In this document: in pieces, positions 40,373-51,084 of the stretch
How the letters are laid out: each line of letters begins with the position of its first letter
How positions within the stretch are numbered: position 1 is the stretch's first letter
Assembly: GCA_963814875.1 (NCBI GenBank)
Contig: CAWFFJ010000018.1
Location: 310,001 to 374,000, forward strand
Length of the DNA: 64,000 bases
DNA from: CAVSIS01 sp963814875
Lineage (GTDB): Bacteria > Acidobacteriota > Thermoanaerobaculia > Thermoanaerobaculales > Sulfomarinibacteraceae
Direction of reading: 5' to 3'
The notes under the pieces: model-generated
The model's database searches: none
Told to the model about the DNA's origin: nothing
The model's input: only the letters and a program-made list of their open reading frames with translations
Translations under genes and position numbers: made by a program

Positions 40373-43123
40373 GTGGCGACCAATCCTCGGCAACCCAAGT
40401 CTGCGACTCTCGCCGTAGTCGGCAGCGCCGACTTCGTCGACGAGCTCTACGCCCGCTGGCGTGATGACCCGGAGTCAGTCTCCGAGGACTGGCGTCTGTT
40501 CTTCACCGGCTTCGACCTCGCGATCTGTCCCCGGGACTGCGTGGCCCCGGAGCGTGCGCGGTCCCAGTCACAGGTTGCAAGCCTGATATACGCCTACCGC
40601 GCCATTGGCCACCTGATTGCGCAGGTCGATCCGCTCGGGAACAACCTCGACAGCCATCCCGAGCTCGAGCTCGAGGCCTTTGGCCTCACCGACCGTGAGC
40701 TCGACCAGGCCTTCGACACCGGGCACCTCGGCGGGCCGCCTCGGGCGACGCTGCGCGAGATCCTCGCCGTCCTCAAAGACACCTACTGCCGCTCGGTCGG
40801 CGTCGAGTACATCCACATCCAGGATCGCGAGGTCCGTCGGTGGCTCCAGAGCCAGATGGAGCCGGTGCGCAATCGACCGTCGCTCGACAAGGCCGCCAAG
40901 CTCGAAATTCTCACCCAGCTGACCGATGCCGAGATTTTCGAGACCTTCATCCAGAGCCGATACCCGGGGCAGAAGCGGTTCTCGCTCGAAGGAGCCGAAA
41001 GCCTGATTCCGGCGCTGCGGGCGTTCATCGAGGCGGCCGGCGAGTTCGGAGCGGATGAGATCGTGGTCGGCATGGCCCACCGCGGCCGTCTCAACGTCCT
41101 CGCCAACATCCTCCACAAGCCCTACCAGCTCATCTTCCACGAGTTCGAGGACAACCTGCAGCCCGACGCCGTCGGCGGCGACGGCGATGTCAAGTACCAC
41201 CGCGGGTACGGCTCGCACCTCACGACCGCGACCGGCAAGGTCCTCAACGTCACCCTGACCGCAAACCCCAGCCATCTCGAGGCGGTCGACCCGGTGGTCG
41301 AAGGCCGTGCTCGAGCCAAGCAGCGGCGCCGCAACGACACCGAGGCGCGCGCCAAGGTCATCCCCCTGTTGATCCACGGCGACGCCGCCTTCGCTGGCCA
41401 GGGGCTCGTTGCCGAGACCCTCAACCTCTCGCAGCTCGCCGGTTACCGTACCGGAGGCACCGTCCACATCGTCGTCAACAACCAGATCGGCTTCACCACG
41501 ATGCCGGGCGAGGCGCGCTCGTCGCGCTACCCGACGGACGTGGCGAAGCTGGTCGAGGCGCCCATCTTCCACGTCAACGGCGACGACCCGGAGGCCGTGG
41601 TCTACGTCGTCGGGCTCGCGCTGGCCTTTCGCCAAAAGTTCCACCGCGACGTCGTCATCGACATGTTGTGCTACCGGCGCCACGGCCACAACGAAGGCGA
41701 CGAGCCGGCGTTCACCCAACCGGTGATGTATCAGAAGATCCGCAACCGCCCCTCGGTGCGCAAGCTGTATCAGCTCGATCTCGAAGGCTCCCGGACGATC
41801 ACCCTCGGCGAGAGCAGCCGCATCGCGGACGAGTTCCAGAGCCGCCTCCTGGACGCCTTCAACGGCGCCAAGGGCAGCTGTCCCCTCGACCTGCTCCACG
41901 AGCACGCCTACACCGGGCTGTGGAAGGGCCTCAACACCCCCTACTCCCACGATCCGGTCTCGACGGGCATGGCCAAGAAGGCACTGGTGGCCGTTTCGCG
42001 GGCTCTGACAACGGTTCCCGCGGGCTTCCACCTCAACCCGAAGATCCAGCGCCGGCTCCCGGGGCAGCTCAAGGCGGCCGAAAAGGGCGGCGACATCGAC
42101 TGGCCAAACGCCGAGCTGCTCGCGATCGGCTCGCTGCTCACGGAGGGGATCCCGGTGCGCCTCAGTGGCCAGGACAGCACCCGCGGCACCTTCTCGCAGC
42201 GTCACGCGGTCTGGTACGACACCAAGTCGCAGGAAGCCTATATCCCGTTGAACCACGTTGCCTCCGGTCAGGAACGGTTCTGCGTCTACAACAGCATGCT
42301 GTCCGAAGCCGCGGTGCTCGGTTTCGACTATGGCTACTCTCTGGTCGACCCGGACATCCTGGTTCTCTGGGAGGCCCAGTTCGGCGACTTCGCCAACGGC
42401 GCCCAGGTGATCATCGATCAGTTCATCGCCGCGTCGTTGGACAAGTGGGAGCGGTCGAGCGGGCTGGTGATGCTGCTGCCCCACGGTTACGAGGGCCAGG
42501 GCCCCGATCATTCCAGCGCCTACCTCGAACGCTACCTGACCTTGTGCGCCGAGGACAACATCCAGGTCTGCAACTTCACCACGCCGGCCCAGTACTTCCA
42601 CGCCCTCCGGCGCCAGGTCAAACGCCCCTTCCGGCGACCGCTGGTGATCATGTCGCCGAAGAGCCTGCTCCGTCACAAACGCTGCGTGTCGCCGTTCGGC
42701 GACCTGGTGAAGGGCAGGTTTCACGAGGTCCTGGACGACCCCGCACGGCCGACGGCGAAGCCGAAACGACTCCTGATGTGCTCGGGCAAGATCTTCTACG
42801 ACCTGCTCGAGCGGCGTGAGGCCGACGGGATCAACGACGCGGCCATCGTCAGGGTCGAGCAGCTCTACCCGTTCCACGAGGAGCTGCTCCGCCGCGTGAC
42901 CGAGCCCTACCGTGAGGCGGCCGAGGTCCTGTGGGTTCAGGAGGAGACCCGTAACCGGGGCGCCTGGAGCTACATCTCGCCGCGCTTAGCCGAGATCTTC
43001 CCGGACCGGCGGGTCCGCTACCTCGGCCGCGCGGAGAGCGCGAGCCCGGCGACGGGCTCGGCGCGGATCCACCGCGAGCAGCAGGCGGCGATCGTGGCCG
43101 AAGCGCTGGGCGTGTCGGACTGA
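40373..43123 (+). CDS. sucA: 2-oxoglutarate dehydrogenase E1 component (916 aa)
   Basis: The N-terminal FVDELYARWRDDPESVSEDW segment is specific to OGDH E1. Thiamine diphosphate and active-site blocks are present: EIVVGMAHRGRLNVLAN, NPSHLEAVDPVVEGRARAKQ, HGDAAFAGQGLVAETLN, VVNNQIGFTT, CYRRHGHNEGDEPAFTQP and LLPHGYEGQGPDHSSAYLER. It decarboxylates 2-oxoglutarate in the TCA cycle. The start is GTG 40373 after GGAGGAG. First of sucA-sucB-lpdA. Confidence 0.97.
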   Translation: MATNPRQPKSATLAVVGSADFVDELYARWRDDPESVSEDWRLFFTGFDLAICPRDCVAPERARSQSQVASLIYAYRAIGHLIAQVDPLGNNLDSHPELELEAFGLTDRELDQAFDTGHLGGPPRATLREILAVLKDTYCRSVGVEYIHIQDREVRRWLQSQMEPVRNRPSLDKAAKLEILTQLTDAEIFETFIQSRYPGQKRFSLEGAESLIPALRAFIEAAGEFGADEIVVGMAHRGRLNVLANILHKPYQLIFHEFEDNLQPDAVGGDGDVKYHRGYGSHLTTATGKVLNVTLTANPSHLEAVDPVVEGRARAKQRRRNDTEARAKVIPLLIHGDAAFAGQGLVAETLNLSQLAGYRTGGTVHIVVNNQIGFTTMPGEARSSRYPTDVAKLVEAPIFHVNGDDPEAVVYVVGLALAFRQKFHRDVVIDMLCYRRHGHNEGDEPAFTQPVMYQKIRNRPSVRKLYQLDLEGSRTITLGESSRIADEFQSRLLDAFNGAKGSCPLDLLHEHAYTGLWKGLNTPYSHDPVSTGMAKKALVAVSRALTTVPAGFHLNPKIQRRLPGQLKAAEKGGDIDWPNAELLAIGSLLTEGIPVRLSGQDSTRGTFSQRHAVWYDTKSQEAYIPLNHVASGQERFCVYNSMLSEAAVLGFDYGYSLVDPDILVLWEAQFGDFANGAQVIIDQFIAASLDKWERSSGLVMLLPHGYEGQGPDHSSAYLERYLTLCAEDNIQVCNFTTPAQYFHALRRQVKRPFRRPLVIMSPKSLLRHKRCVSPFGDLVKGRFHEVLDDPARPTAKPKRLLMCSGKIFYDLLERREADGINDAAIVRVEQLYPFHEELLRRVTEPYREAAEVLWVQEETRNRGAWSYISPRLAEIFPDRRVRYLGRAESASPATGSARIHREQQAAIVAEALGVSD

Positions 43124-43148
43124 GCCCGAGCCACCAAAGGAGCGCACC

Positions 43149-44480
<1,332 letters not shown>

Positions 44481-44482
44481 GC

Positions 44483-45883
44483 GTGGCCCCGACCTACGAC
44501 CTCGTGATCCTCGGCGCCGGTCCTGGAGGCTACGTGTGCGCCATCCGCGCCGCCCAGCTCGGCCTCAAGGTCGCGCTGGTCGAGAAGCGCCGCACCCTCG
44601 GCGGCACCTGCCTCAACATCGGCTGCATCCCGTCCAAGGCGCTGCTCGAGTCCAGCGAGGTCTACGCCCGCACTCTCACGGAGATCGCCGAGCACGGCGT
44701 GGTCGCAGCGGGCGTCACGCTTGACCTGGAGCGAATGCTGACCCGCAAGGCGCGCATCGTCCAGGAGCTGGTCGAGGGCGTCGCGATGCTGATGAAGAAG
44801 AACAAGGTCGACGTCTTCACCGGTCACGGCATGGTCACTGCGAAGGACCGCGTGAGGGTCCACGGCGACGACTCCGACACCGAGCTCGAGACCCGCAACA
44901 TCTGCCTCGCGATGGGCTCCGAACCGGTCGAGCTGCCGTTCATGAAGTTCGACGGCGAGCGAATCGTGTCCTCGACAGAGGCGCTTTCCTTCGCCAAGGT
45001 ACCCAAGAAGATGGTGGTCGTCGGCGCGGGCGCGGTCGGGCTCGAGATAGGTAGCGTGTGGCGGCGGCTCGGCGCCGAGGTCACGGTGGTCGAGCTGCTC
45101 CCGAGCATCACGCCCTTCGCCGACAAGCAGATGGCCGGCACTCTCCAGCGAGCGCTGGCCGAGCAAGGGATCGAGTTCCTGCTCGAGGCCAAGGTCACCG
45201 GGGCGAAGGTACTCAAGAAGAGCGTCAAGGTCTCGGTCGAGACCAAGGACGGGGAGACCCGTGAGCTGCCCTGCGACGTGGTGCTGGTGTCGGTGGGTCG
45301 AAGGTCGGTGACCCGAGGCTGCGGCCTCGAGGACGTGGGCGTGGAGCTCGACGAGGCCGGACGGGTCAAGGTCGACGAGCACCTCCGGACGTCGGTCGAC
45401 GGCATCTGGGCGATCGGCGACCTCGTGCGCGGGCCGATGCTCGCCCACAAGGCGGAGGACGAGGGCATCGCGCTGGCCGAGACCCTCGCAGGCCAACCAG
45501 GCCACGTCAACTACGGCACGATTCCGAACGTGGTCTACACGGAGCCGGAGCTGGCCATGGTCGGCAAGACCGAGGCCGAGCTCAAGGAGGCGGGCATCCC
45601 GTACTCCACCGGCCGCTTCATGTTCCGACCCAACGGCCGCGCGAAGAGCCTCGGACAGCTCCACGGCATGGTCAAGATCCTCGCCGATGCCTCAACCGAC
45701 CGCATCCTGGGTGTGCACATGGTCGGACCGCGAGTTTCGGAACTGATCGCGGAGGCTGTTGTGGCGATGGAGTTCGCGGCCTCGGCCGAGGACCTGGCGC
45801 GGACCTGCCACGCCCACCCGACCCTGACCGAGGTCGTGCGCGAGGCGGCGATGGCGGTCGACAAGCGGGCGATTCACGCCTGA
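44483..45883 (+). CDS. lpdA: Dihydrolipoyl dehydrogenase E3 (466 aa)
   Basis: FAD motif GAGPGGYVCAIRAAQLG, redox pair Cys43/Cys48 in GGTCLNIGCIPSKALL, NAD loop VVGAGAVGLEIGSVW and the C-terminal HAHPTLTE with the catalytic His. I prefer GTG 44483 because GGAGG (44471-44475) is 7 nt upstream; GTG 44477, overlapping the sucB stop, is only 1 nt from it. It reoxidises dihydrolipoamide for the complex. Confidence 0.96.
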   Translation: MAPTYDLVILGAGPGGYVCAIRAAQLGLKVALVEKRRTLGGTCLNIGCIPSKALLESSEVYARTLTEIAEHGVVAAGVTLDLERMLTRKARIVQELVEGVAMLMKKNKVDVFTGHGMVTAKDRVRVHGDDSDTELETRNICLAMGSEPVELPFMKFDGERIVSSTEALSFAKVPKKMVVVGAGAVGLEIGSVWRRLGAEVTVVELLPSITPFADKQMAGTLQRALAEQGIEFLLEAKVTGAKVLKKSVKVSVETKDGETRELPCDVVLVSVGRRSVTRGCGLEDVGVELDEAGRVKVDEHLRTSVDGIWAIGDLVRGPMLAHKAEDEGIALAETLAGQPGHVNYGTIPNVVYTEPELAMVGKTEAELKEAGIPYSTGRFMFRPNGRAKSLGQLHGMVKILADASTDRILGVHMVGPRVSELIAEAVVAMEFAASAEDLARTCHAHPTLTEVVREAAMAVDKRAIHA

Positions 45884-45968
45884 CGGAGAGTGCAGGGCAC
45901 GGCCTCGCATCCGCGTGCCGCTCGGTGGCTCCGTTCCCCGTGAAGCTCGCTGTGGTACAAGTTTCGTC

Positions 45969-46889
45969 ATGACCACTCCTCGCCGCGCCACCGGCTTCGC
46001 CGCCCTTGCCCTCATGCTGCTCACAACCGCCTGCGCGAAGCCTGCGCCGCCCGCCGATCCCGCGTACGTCGCAGGGATCGAGTCCTGGCGGTCGGATCGC
46101 CTCGCCCGGCTGACCGCCGACGACGGCTGGCTGACCCTGGTCGGCCTCGAGTGGCTCGAGCCAGGCGCCAACCCGTTCGGCGGTGACGCGTCGCTGCCCG
46201 TGGTGCTGCCCGGCGACGCCGTCCCGGCGAAGGTCGGCGTGCTCGAGGTTGGCGACGACGGGACGGTCACGGTCACCGCCGAACCGGGCTCGGGGCTTGA
46301 GCTGGGCGGGCAGCCGATGACCACGGCAACCCTCGCGACCGACGCCGACGGCACGCCCGATGTGCTCCGGCTCGGCCGCCTCTCGATGTACGTCATCCGC
46401 CGCGGCGACCGCTTCGCCCTGCGCATCAAGGACCCCGAGGCCGCCACGCGGCGCGACTTCAAGGGCATCGACACTTACCCCGTCGATCCGACGTTCAAGG
46501 TCACGGCGCGTCTCGAACGCTACCCGGCGCCGCGGTCGGTCGCCGTTCCGACCATCGTCGGCATCGACGAGGAGATGCTCGCTCCCGGACGCCTGATGTT
46601 CACGCTCAGCGGGCGCGCGCTGTCGCTCGAGCCGCTCATCTCGGCACCGGACGACCGCGAGCTGTTCGTGATCTTCCGCGACGCGACCTCGGGCGACACC
46701 ACCTACGGCGCCGGCCGCTTCCTGTCTGCCGATCTCGAGGCCGATGGCTCCGCCGTGCTCGACTTCAACCGCGCCTACAACCCGCCGTGCGCGTTCACGC
46801 CGTTCGCCACCTGCCCGCTGCCGCCGGAGGGCAACGACCTCGACGTGGCCATCACCGTCGGCGAGAGGTACCACGGTCCGAAGCACTAG
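45969..46889 (+). CDS. DUF1684 lipoprotein (306 aa)
   Basis: ATG 45969 begins a lipoprotein signal with lipobox LLTTAC. The body has the DUF1684 landmarks: ESWRSDRLARLTADDGWLTLVGLEWL, RLSMYVIRRGDRFALRIKD, DFKGIDTYPVD and the final DFNRAYNPPCAFTPFATCPLPP with YNPPCAF...CPLPP. Function of this family is not established. It follows lpdA by 85 nt and converges on the small-protein gene. Confidence 0.9.
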   Translation: MTTPRRATGFAALALMLLTTACAKPAPPADPAYVAGIESWRSDRLARLTADDGWLTLVGLEWLEPGANPFGGDASLPVVLPGDAVPAKVGVLEVGDDGTVTVTAEPGSGLELGGQPMTTATLATDADGTPDVLRLGRLSMYVIRRGDRFALRIKDPEAATRRDFKGIDTYPVDPTFKVTARLERYPAPRSVAVPTIVGIDEEMLAPGRLMFTLSGRALSLEPLISAPDDRELFVIFRDATSGDTTYGAGRFLSADLEADGSAVLDFNRAYNPPCAFTPFATCPLPPEGNDLDVAITVGERYHGPKH

Positions 46890-47068
46890 GATTTCCACAC
46901 ACATCGACCCGGGACGAAGTTTGCAGGGTGCGCAACGTTCCCGGCGGGCCGATGGCGAACGAAATCCTATGACGCGCTGCGCGAATCAAGTGAAGAGCTG
47001 CGCATCGGACTGATCTCAGGAGAGTTACAGCGTGAGGACCGGGGCCGCGAGCGGCCCTGGTTGGGCTG

Positions 47069-47368
47069 TCACCGGGGCCTGTTGTCGGACCCTCGGGCCT
47101 CCGAGCCCGCCTCTTCTCGCTCGATCACGAGGGCATTGTCGCCGTCGCCGGGGCACCCGGCGGCATGGGTCGCACGGACCTGCCGATAACCCTCGGGCAC
47201 CGGCGAGACCGCGCACACCAGCTCCCGTTCGCCCGGTCGCTTGACCACCCACCCGTTCTGGTCTCCGCCTGAGCAGGCCGCCGAGTGGCACTCGGCGACG
47301 ATCACCCAACCCTCCGGCACCTTGGACGCCTTGCACACGACGCGGTGCTTGTGCGCCCGCCCGGTCAC
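47069..47368 (-). CDS. Small Cys-containing two-repeat protein (99 aa)
   Basis: GTG 47368 overlaps the ATP-grasp gene stop (GTGA). The protein is made of two related units, RVVCKASKVPEGWVIVAEC... and ELVCAVSPVPEGYRQVRAT..., each with VPEG(W/Y), a later Ala-Cys/Gly-Cys and an Asn-rich GDxN turn. Five Cys in total; no signal peptide. I do not recognise a family. Coupling to an ATP-grasp enzyme makes it a possible substrate or partner. Confidence 0.6.
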   Translation of the reverse strand: MTGRAHKHRVVCKASKVPEGWVIVAECHSAACSGGDQNGWVVKRPGERELVCAVSPVPEGYRQVRATHAAGCPGDGDNALVIEREEAGSEARGSDNRPR

Positions 47369-48339
47369 GCCACACCTCGCCGACGGCGCCACATCCGCTC
47401 GAGCTCGTCGACCATGTCGATGTCGGCGCGGATGCCGTTGACCTGGTTGATCTGGACGATCGTCGTCGGGCTGGTGACGTTGACCTCGGTCAAGTGCTCG
47501 CCAATAAAGTCGAGACCGATGAGGTAGATGCCGATCTGGTTGAGCTCGGCGGCGACGGTGCGGCAGGCGTCGAGCTGGCGTGGCGTGGGATCAAGCCTGG
47601 CCGCCGTCGCCCCCTGGTGCAGGTTGGCGAGGCGGGAGCCCGATCGCGGAACCCGCAGCACCGAGCCGAGAACGCGGTCGTTGAGGGTCAGGATGCGGAG
47701 GTCGCCGGTCGACTCGATCGCCTTCAGGTAGGGTTGGACGATGACCTCCGGGCCCCACTCGCGCCAGAAAACCTCGAGCTGCTCGCGCGGCGCATCGGGC
47801 GGGACGAAGGTGATGCCGATACCACAGTAGGTCCCTTTGGGCTTCAGCACCGCCTCGCCCGGCTGCTGCCGGACCGCGTTCTCGAGCTCTTCCGCCGACG
47901 CGCAGATCCAGGTCGGCGCGGCGTACTCCGGCCAGCGTAGGGCAAGGGTGTGCTCGGAGAGCTCGTAGGTGGCGGGCGGCCGGTTGACCTGAACGACATG
48001 CTCCGGAGCGTGCACGAAATGGCGGTGGTGGCGGACGTAGGTCGCGTCGACCGGAGGGTCCTTGCGCTGCAGGACGACGTGGTACTCGGCCACGTCCGCG
48101 GTACGCGCCGGTCCGAGCTCCCAGAACGGCATCGCGCTCGCGTCCGCGTGGACCACCTGCCGGACCGGTAGGGTGTCCAGGTAGCGATCGGTCGGCAGCT
48201 CCGCGTCGTGGGAGAGCAGGTCGAGGTAGTCGACGTGGAAGCCCCTGGCGAGCAGCTCACGGCTCACGCACACCGCGAGGTCGAACGTAGGGTTGAGGGT
48301 GTCCACGGGATCGGCAACGAGGAGGTATCGGCTGCTCAT
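47365..48339 (-). CDS. ATP-grasp protein, glutathione-synthase-like (324 aa)
   Basis: The N-terminal VADPVDTLNPTFDLAVCVSR and VVLQRKDPPVDATYV match the GshB prokaryotic N-domain, and VNRPPATYELSEHTLALRW is the adjoining linker. ATP-grasp: GEAVLKPKGTYCGIGI, VIVQPYLKAIESTGDLRILTL and the metal-binding EVNVTSPTT. Glutathione-type ligation is possible, but no gshA is near. ATG 48339 chosen; a longer N-terminus is possible. Confidence 0.82.
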   Translation of the reverse strand: MSSRYLLVADPVDTLNPTFDLAVCVSRELLARGFHVDYLDLLSHDAELPTDRYLDTLPVRQVVHADASAMPFWELGPARTADVAEYHVVLQRKDPPVDATYVRHHRHFVHAPEHVVQVNRPPATYELSEHTLALRWPEYAAPTWICASAEELENAVRQQPGEAVLKPKGTYCGIGITFVPPDAPREQLEVFWREWGPEVIVQPYLKAIESTGDLRILTLNDRVLGSVLRVPRSGSRLANLHQGATAARLDPTPRQLDACRTVAAELNQIGIYLIGLDFIGEHLTEVNVTSPTTIVQINQVNGIRADIDMVDELERMWRRRRGVA

Positions 48340-48398
48340 CGCAGTCCCCAACATCGACCCTCGCCCACTGCTTCCCACCAGGAATCCGAGCAGGATTC

Positions 48399-48533
48399 AC
48401 CACAGAGGCACAGAGGCACAGAGAGGAGCACGGAGCCCGCCTCCCGTCGCTTCTTCTCGCGGCATGTCCGGCGCGCGCTGCGCCGGCCATGCCGCGAGGG
48501 GAGGGCGGGTGGCCTCTGTGCCTCTGTGGTTCA
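48399..48533. repeat. Inverted-repeat intergenic element, copy 2
   Basis: ACCACAGAGGCACAGAGGCA at 48399 is inverted at 48511-48533. Inside, a 19-bp stem with one mismatch (48456-48474 / 48480-48498; CTCGCGGCATG...CCGGCGC) surrounds a GCGCT loop, and CCCGCCTCCC / GGGAGGGCGGG adds an outer stem. As in copy 1, the right end supplies the TGA stop of the adjacent gene, here the SDR. Confidence 0.8.
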
Positions 48534-49304
48534 CTCTGTCCGTCGGTGGACGTTGACCGCGGAGGCCTGCGCGCTCGGCAGCAGCACCATCTCGCGCACG
48601 TTGACGTGAGCGGGCAGGCTCGCGCAGTACAGCACCGCCTCTGCGACGTCCTCTGCTCGAAGCGGCTCGATCCCGCGGTAGACGGTTGCCGCACGATCGT
48701 CGTCGCCATGGAAGCGGACGACCGAGAACTCGGTCTCGACCAGGCCGGGATCGATCGAGCTGACCCGGACGCCGGTGCCGAGCGTGTCGATTGCAATTGA
48801 GCGGGTCAGGGCCGTGACTGCGTGCTTGGTGGCGCAGTAGACGTTGCCGCCCGGGTAGACCTCGTGGCCCGCGATCGAGCCGATCATGATCAGGTGTCCC
48901 CGTCCACGCGCCACCATCCCGGGAAGCAGCGCACGGGTGACGTAGAGCAACCCTTTGACGTTGGTGTCGACCATCTCGTCCCAGTCGTTGGGATCGCCGT
49001 CTTGGAGCGGCGACAGGCCGCGCGCGAGGCCCGCGTTGTTGACCAGCACCTCGACTTCGCCCCATGGCCCTTCAAGGCTCGCCGCCCACTCGGCGACGGC
49101 AGCCTGGTCACGCACATCGAGAGCGCTCGCGAGAACCTCGGTTCCGTGGCGCTCGGCCAGAGTTCGAGCGAGAGTCTCGACCCGATCGAGTCTGCGCGCG
49201 GCAAGCACCAGACGCGCTCCGCGACCGGCGAAAGCAGCCGCGCAGGCCGCGCCGATTCCGGCGGAGGCTCCGGTGACGACAACTGTCCGACCGGTGAAGT
49301 CCAT
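48531..49304 (-). CDS. Short-chain dehydrogenase, YdfG-like (257 aa)
   Basis: Cofactor loop TGASAGIG, NNAG, and the catalytic Ser/Tyr/Lys in IMIGSIAGHEVYPGGNVYCATK. The AARRLDR segment after beta-2 favours NADP. YdfG-like enzymes oxidise serine-type 3-hydroxy acids; the substrate here is unknown. Its last residues read into a dispersed repeat. Confidence 0.9.
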   Translation of the reverse strand: MDFTGRTVVVTGASAGIGAACAAAFAGRGARLVLAARRLDRVETLARTLAERHGTEVLASALDVRDQAAVAEWAASLEGPWGEVEVLVNNAGLARGLSPLQDGDPNDWDEMVDTNVKGLLYVTRALLPGMVARGRGHLIMIGSIAGHEVYPGGNVYCATKHAVTALTRSIAIDTLGTGVRVSSIDPGLVETEFSVVRFHGDDDRAATVYRGIEPLRAEDVAEAVLYCASLPAHVNVREMVLLPSAQASAVNVHRRTE

Positions 49305-49381
49305 GGCGTGCTCCTCCCAGAGCCTGAACCCGTCAGGCGGCTCGGAACGATAGCACGCCAGCGAGCCTCGTGAAGAACGTC

Positions 49382-50779
49382 CTAGGCGCCCTCGACAACA
49401 AACTCCTCGTCGCGCTCAGCGGCCTGTCGCTGCCATTCGGGCAGCCAGACGCCGTGTGCCATCGCCCTCAGCTGAGGCTCAAAGAAGAACTCGCGCTCGC
49501 CGAAGGCAGGCTCGAGATCGGTCAACCACCGTGCCTGGGCGTCGAAACGGGCGAAGAAGAGCCGGTTGACCCAGGACTGGTCCCGCCCCTGGATCATCTT
49601 CAGCGCGAAGACCTTCTCGCCACCCACCTCGGCGATGCCTTCGATCAGCACCTTGCCTGGAGTCGCCGACATCGACGGTCCGCGCACCGTCCTACCCAGG
49701 CCGGAGACGCTGCCCACGGCTTCCGAGAAGATCCGGTAGGCGCGAGCGAGGGGGACCTCGAAGTAGTGCTTCGGTCCGGTGTCCCGCTCGACGAACATGT
49801 AGTACGGGACCATCCCGAGGCGGACCTCGCTCCGCCACAGGTCGGCCCAGACATCGGCGGCGTCGTTCACGTGCCGGATCAAAGGCGCCTGGCAGCGAAT
49901 CACAGCGCCTGTCGCCGTGATCCGCCGGATCGCCTCCTGCACCGCTGCGGTCTCGAGCTCACGCGGATGACTGAAGTGCGCCATGAGAGCAAGCTGGCGG
50001 CCGCTCGCGACGACCCTCTCGAACAGGCGCAGCAGGTCGTCCGAGTCGGCATCGCTTGTGAAGCGGTACGGCCAGTAGGCCAGAGCCTTCGACCCAAGAC
50101 GGATCGAAACCAGGCGGTCTAGGCGTGGGTCGAGCAGGGCCTCGAAATACCGCTCCAGCACGCTGGTCTTCATGATCAGGGGGTCACCCCCCGTGAACAG
50201 CACGTCGCTCACCTCGGAATGGCGCTGCAGGTATGCGATGAGCGTGTCCACCTCGCTGTTCGCGAAGCGAAGCTCATCGACCCCGACGAACTGCGCCCAG
50301 CGGAAGCAGTAGGTACAGAAGGCGTGGCAGGTCTGCCCCTGCGATGGAAAGAAGAGCACTGTTTCGCGGTACTTGTGCTGGCAGCCCGGCACCGGTTCTC
50401 CGTCGAGAGAGGGTACGTTGAGCTGCATCTGGCCTGCCGGATGGGGGTTCATCCGCGCCTGGACCCGACGCGCAGCGAAGTGAATCTCCTCCTTGGTGGC
50501 ACCGGAGGCCACCAGATCCTGCATGTGCCGTAGCTCCAGCGGCTCGAGCATTCCCGGCTGCGGGAAGGTGAGCTGGAAGATCGGGTCGCTCGGAATATCG
50601 TCCCAGTCGATCAGCTCGCTCACGACGTAATCGTTGACGCGAAACGGGAGCACTGCCGAGACCGCCTCGAGGGCGACCCGCTGATCTCCGTTCAACCGCT
50701 CGAGCTGCGGAATACGATCCAGCTGTGCGCGCCCGACGGCGCGATACCGACGCGGGGCAGAAGCGAGAGCTCCGTCCAT
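49382..50779 (-). CDS. Radical SAM lysine 2,3-aminomutase family protein (465 aa)
   Basis: The SAM cluster is CHAFCTYCFRW. Upstream, AARRVQARMNPHPAGQMQLN and downstream VLFTGGDPLIMKTSVLERY and RLGSKALAYWPYRF match KamA/EpmB enzymes, which use PLP and SAM to move an amino group from C2 to C3 of lysine. No epmA, efp or beta-lysine acetyltransferase is near, so EF-P modification versus osmolyte or catabolic role is open. It has its own promoter. Confidence 0.88.
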   Translation of the reverse strand: MDGALASAPRRYRAVGRAQLDRIPQLERLNGDQRVALEAVSAVLPFRVNDYVVSELIDWDDIPSDPIFQLTFPQPGMLEPLELRHMQDLVASGATKEEIHFAARRVQARMNPHPAGQMQLNVPSLDGEPVPGCQHKYRETVLFFPSQGQTCHAFCTYCFRWAQFVGVDELRFANSEVDTLIAYLQRHSEVSDVLFTGGDPLIMKTSVLERYFEALLDPRLDRLVSIRLGSKALAYWPYRFTSDADSDDLLRLFERVVASGRQLALMAHFSHPRELETAAVQEAIRRITATGAVIRCQAPLIRHVNDAADVWADLWRSEVRLGMVPYYMFVERDTGPKHYFEVPLARAYRIFSEAVGSVSGLGRTVRGPSMSATPGKVLIEGIAEVGGEKVFALKMIQGRDQSWVNRLFFARFDAQARWLTDLEPAFGEREFFFEPQLRAMAHGVWLPEWQRQAAERDEEFVVEGA

Positions 50780-50820
50780 CCCACCCTCCTTTCTCTCGTT
50801 CCATCCGGTTTATCTGAGAT

Positions 50821-50836
50821 GCTTCGTGTACGAAGC
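50821..50836. promoter_or_regulatory. Palindrome in the leader of the aminomutase gene
   Basis: GCTTCGT-GT-ACGAAGC, perfect 7-bp arms, between the promoter at 50904-50932 and the start at 50779. It could be an operator or an RNA hairpin. Confidence 0.4.
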
Positions 50837-50903
50837 TTCTGCACAGCGCCCGGCGTTCTGAGGAAGGCAAGAATCGCGCGCTTCTCCGGGCGGCTTCATG
50901 TTA

Positions 50904-50932
50904 AATATAGCTGACAGAGAGCCCGGCGACAA
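50904..50932 (-). promoter_or_regulatory. Sigma-70-type promoter of the aminomutase gene
   Basis: TTGTCG (50932-50927), a 17-nt spacer and TATATT (50909-50904). Start of transcription would be about 50897, giving a leader of roughly 120 nt. Confidence 0.6.
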
Positions 50933-50993
50933 CCCCTCGAGGCACCACGAGACTGAGTAACGACGGCCATAGCACCTCGTGGACAGAGGCCGA

Positions 50994-51027
50994 CGAAAAT
51001 GCCGCCGACTCGGCGGCGGCATTCTCG
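50994..51027 (-). terminator. Terminator of the 51085 gene
   Basis: AATGCCGCCG / CGGCGGCATT arms (50998-51007 / 51014-51023) with a TTTTCG tail on the minus strand, about 58 nt after the stop. Confidence 0.75.
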
Positions 51028-51084
51028 TCCGGTCCATTGAACGGTCATGGCCTGCGGCACAGAGTTCGCCGCAGCCTGGGGAAA

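Noticed and set aside
40568..42877. A 769-codon open frame on the minus strand
   Set aside because: It is antisense to sucA, whose protein has all OGDH motifs; the antisense product has no domain and is an effect of GC-rich codon use.
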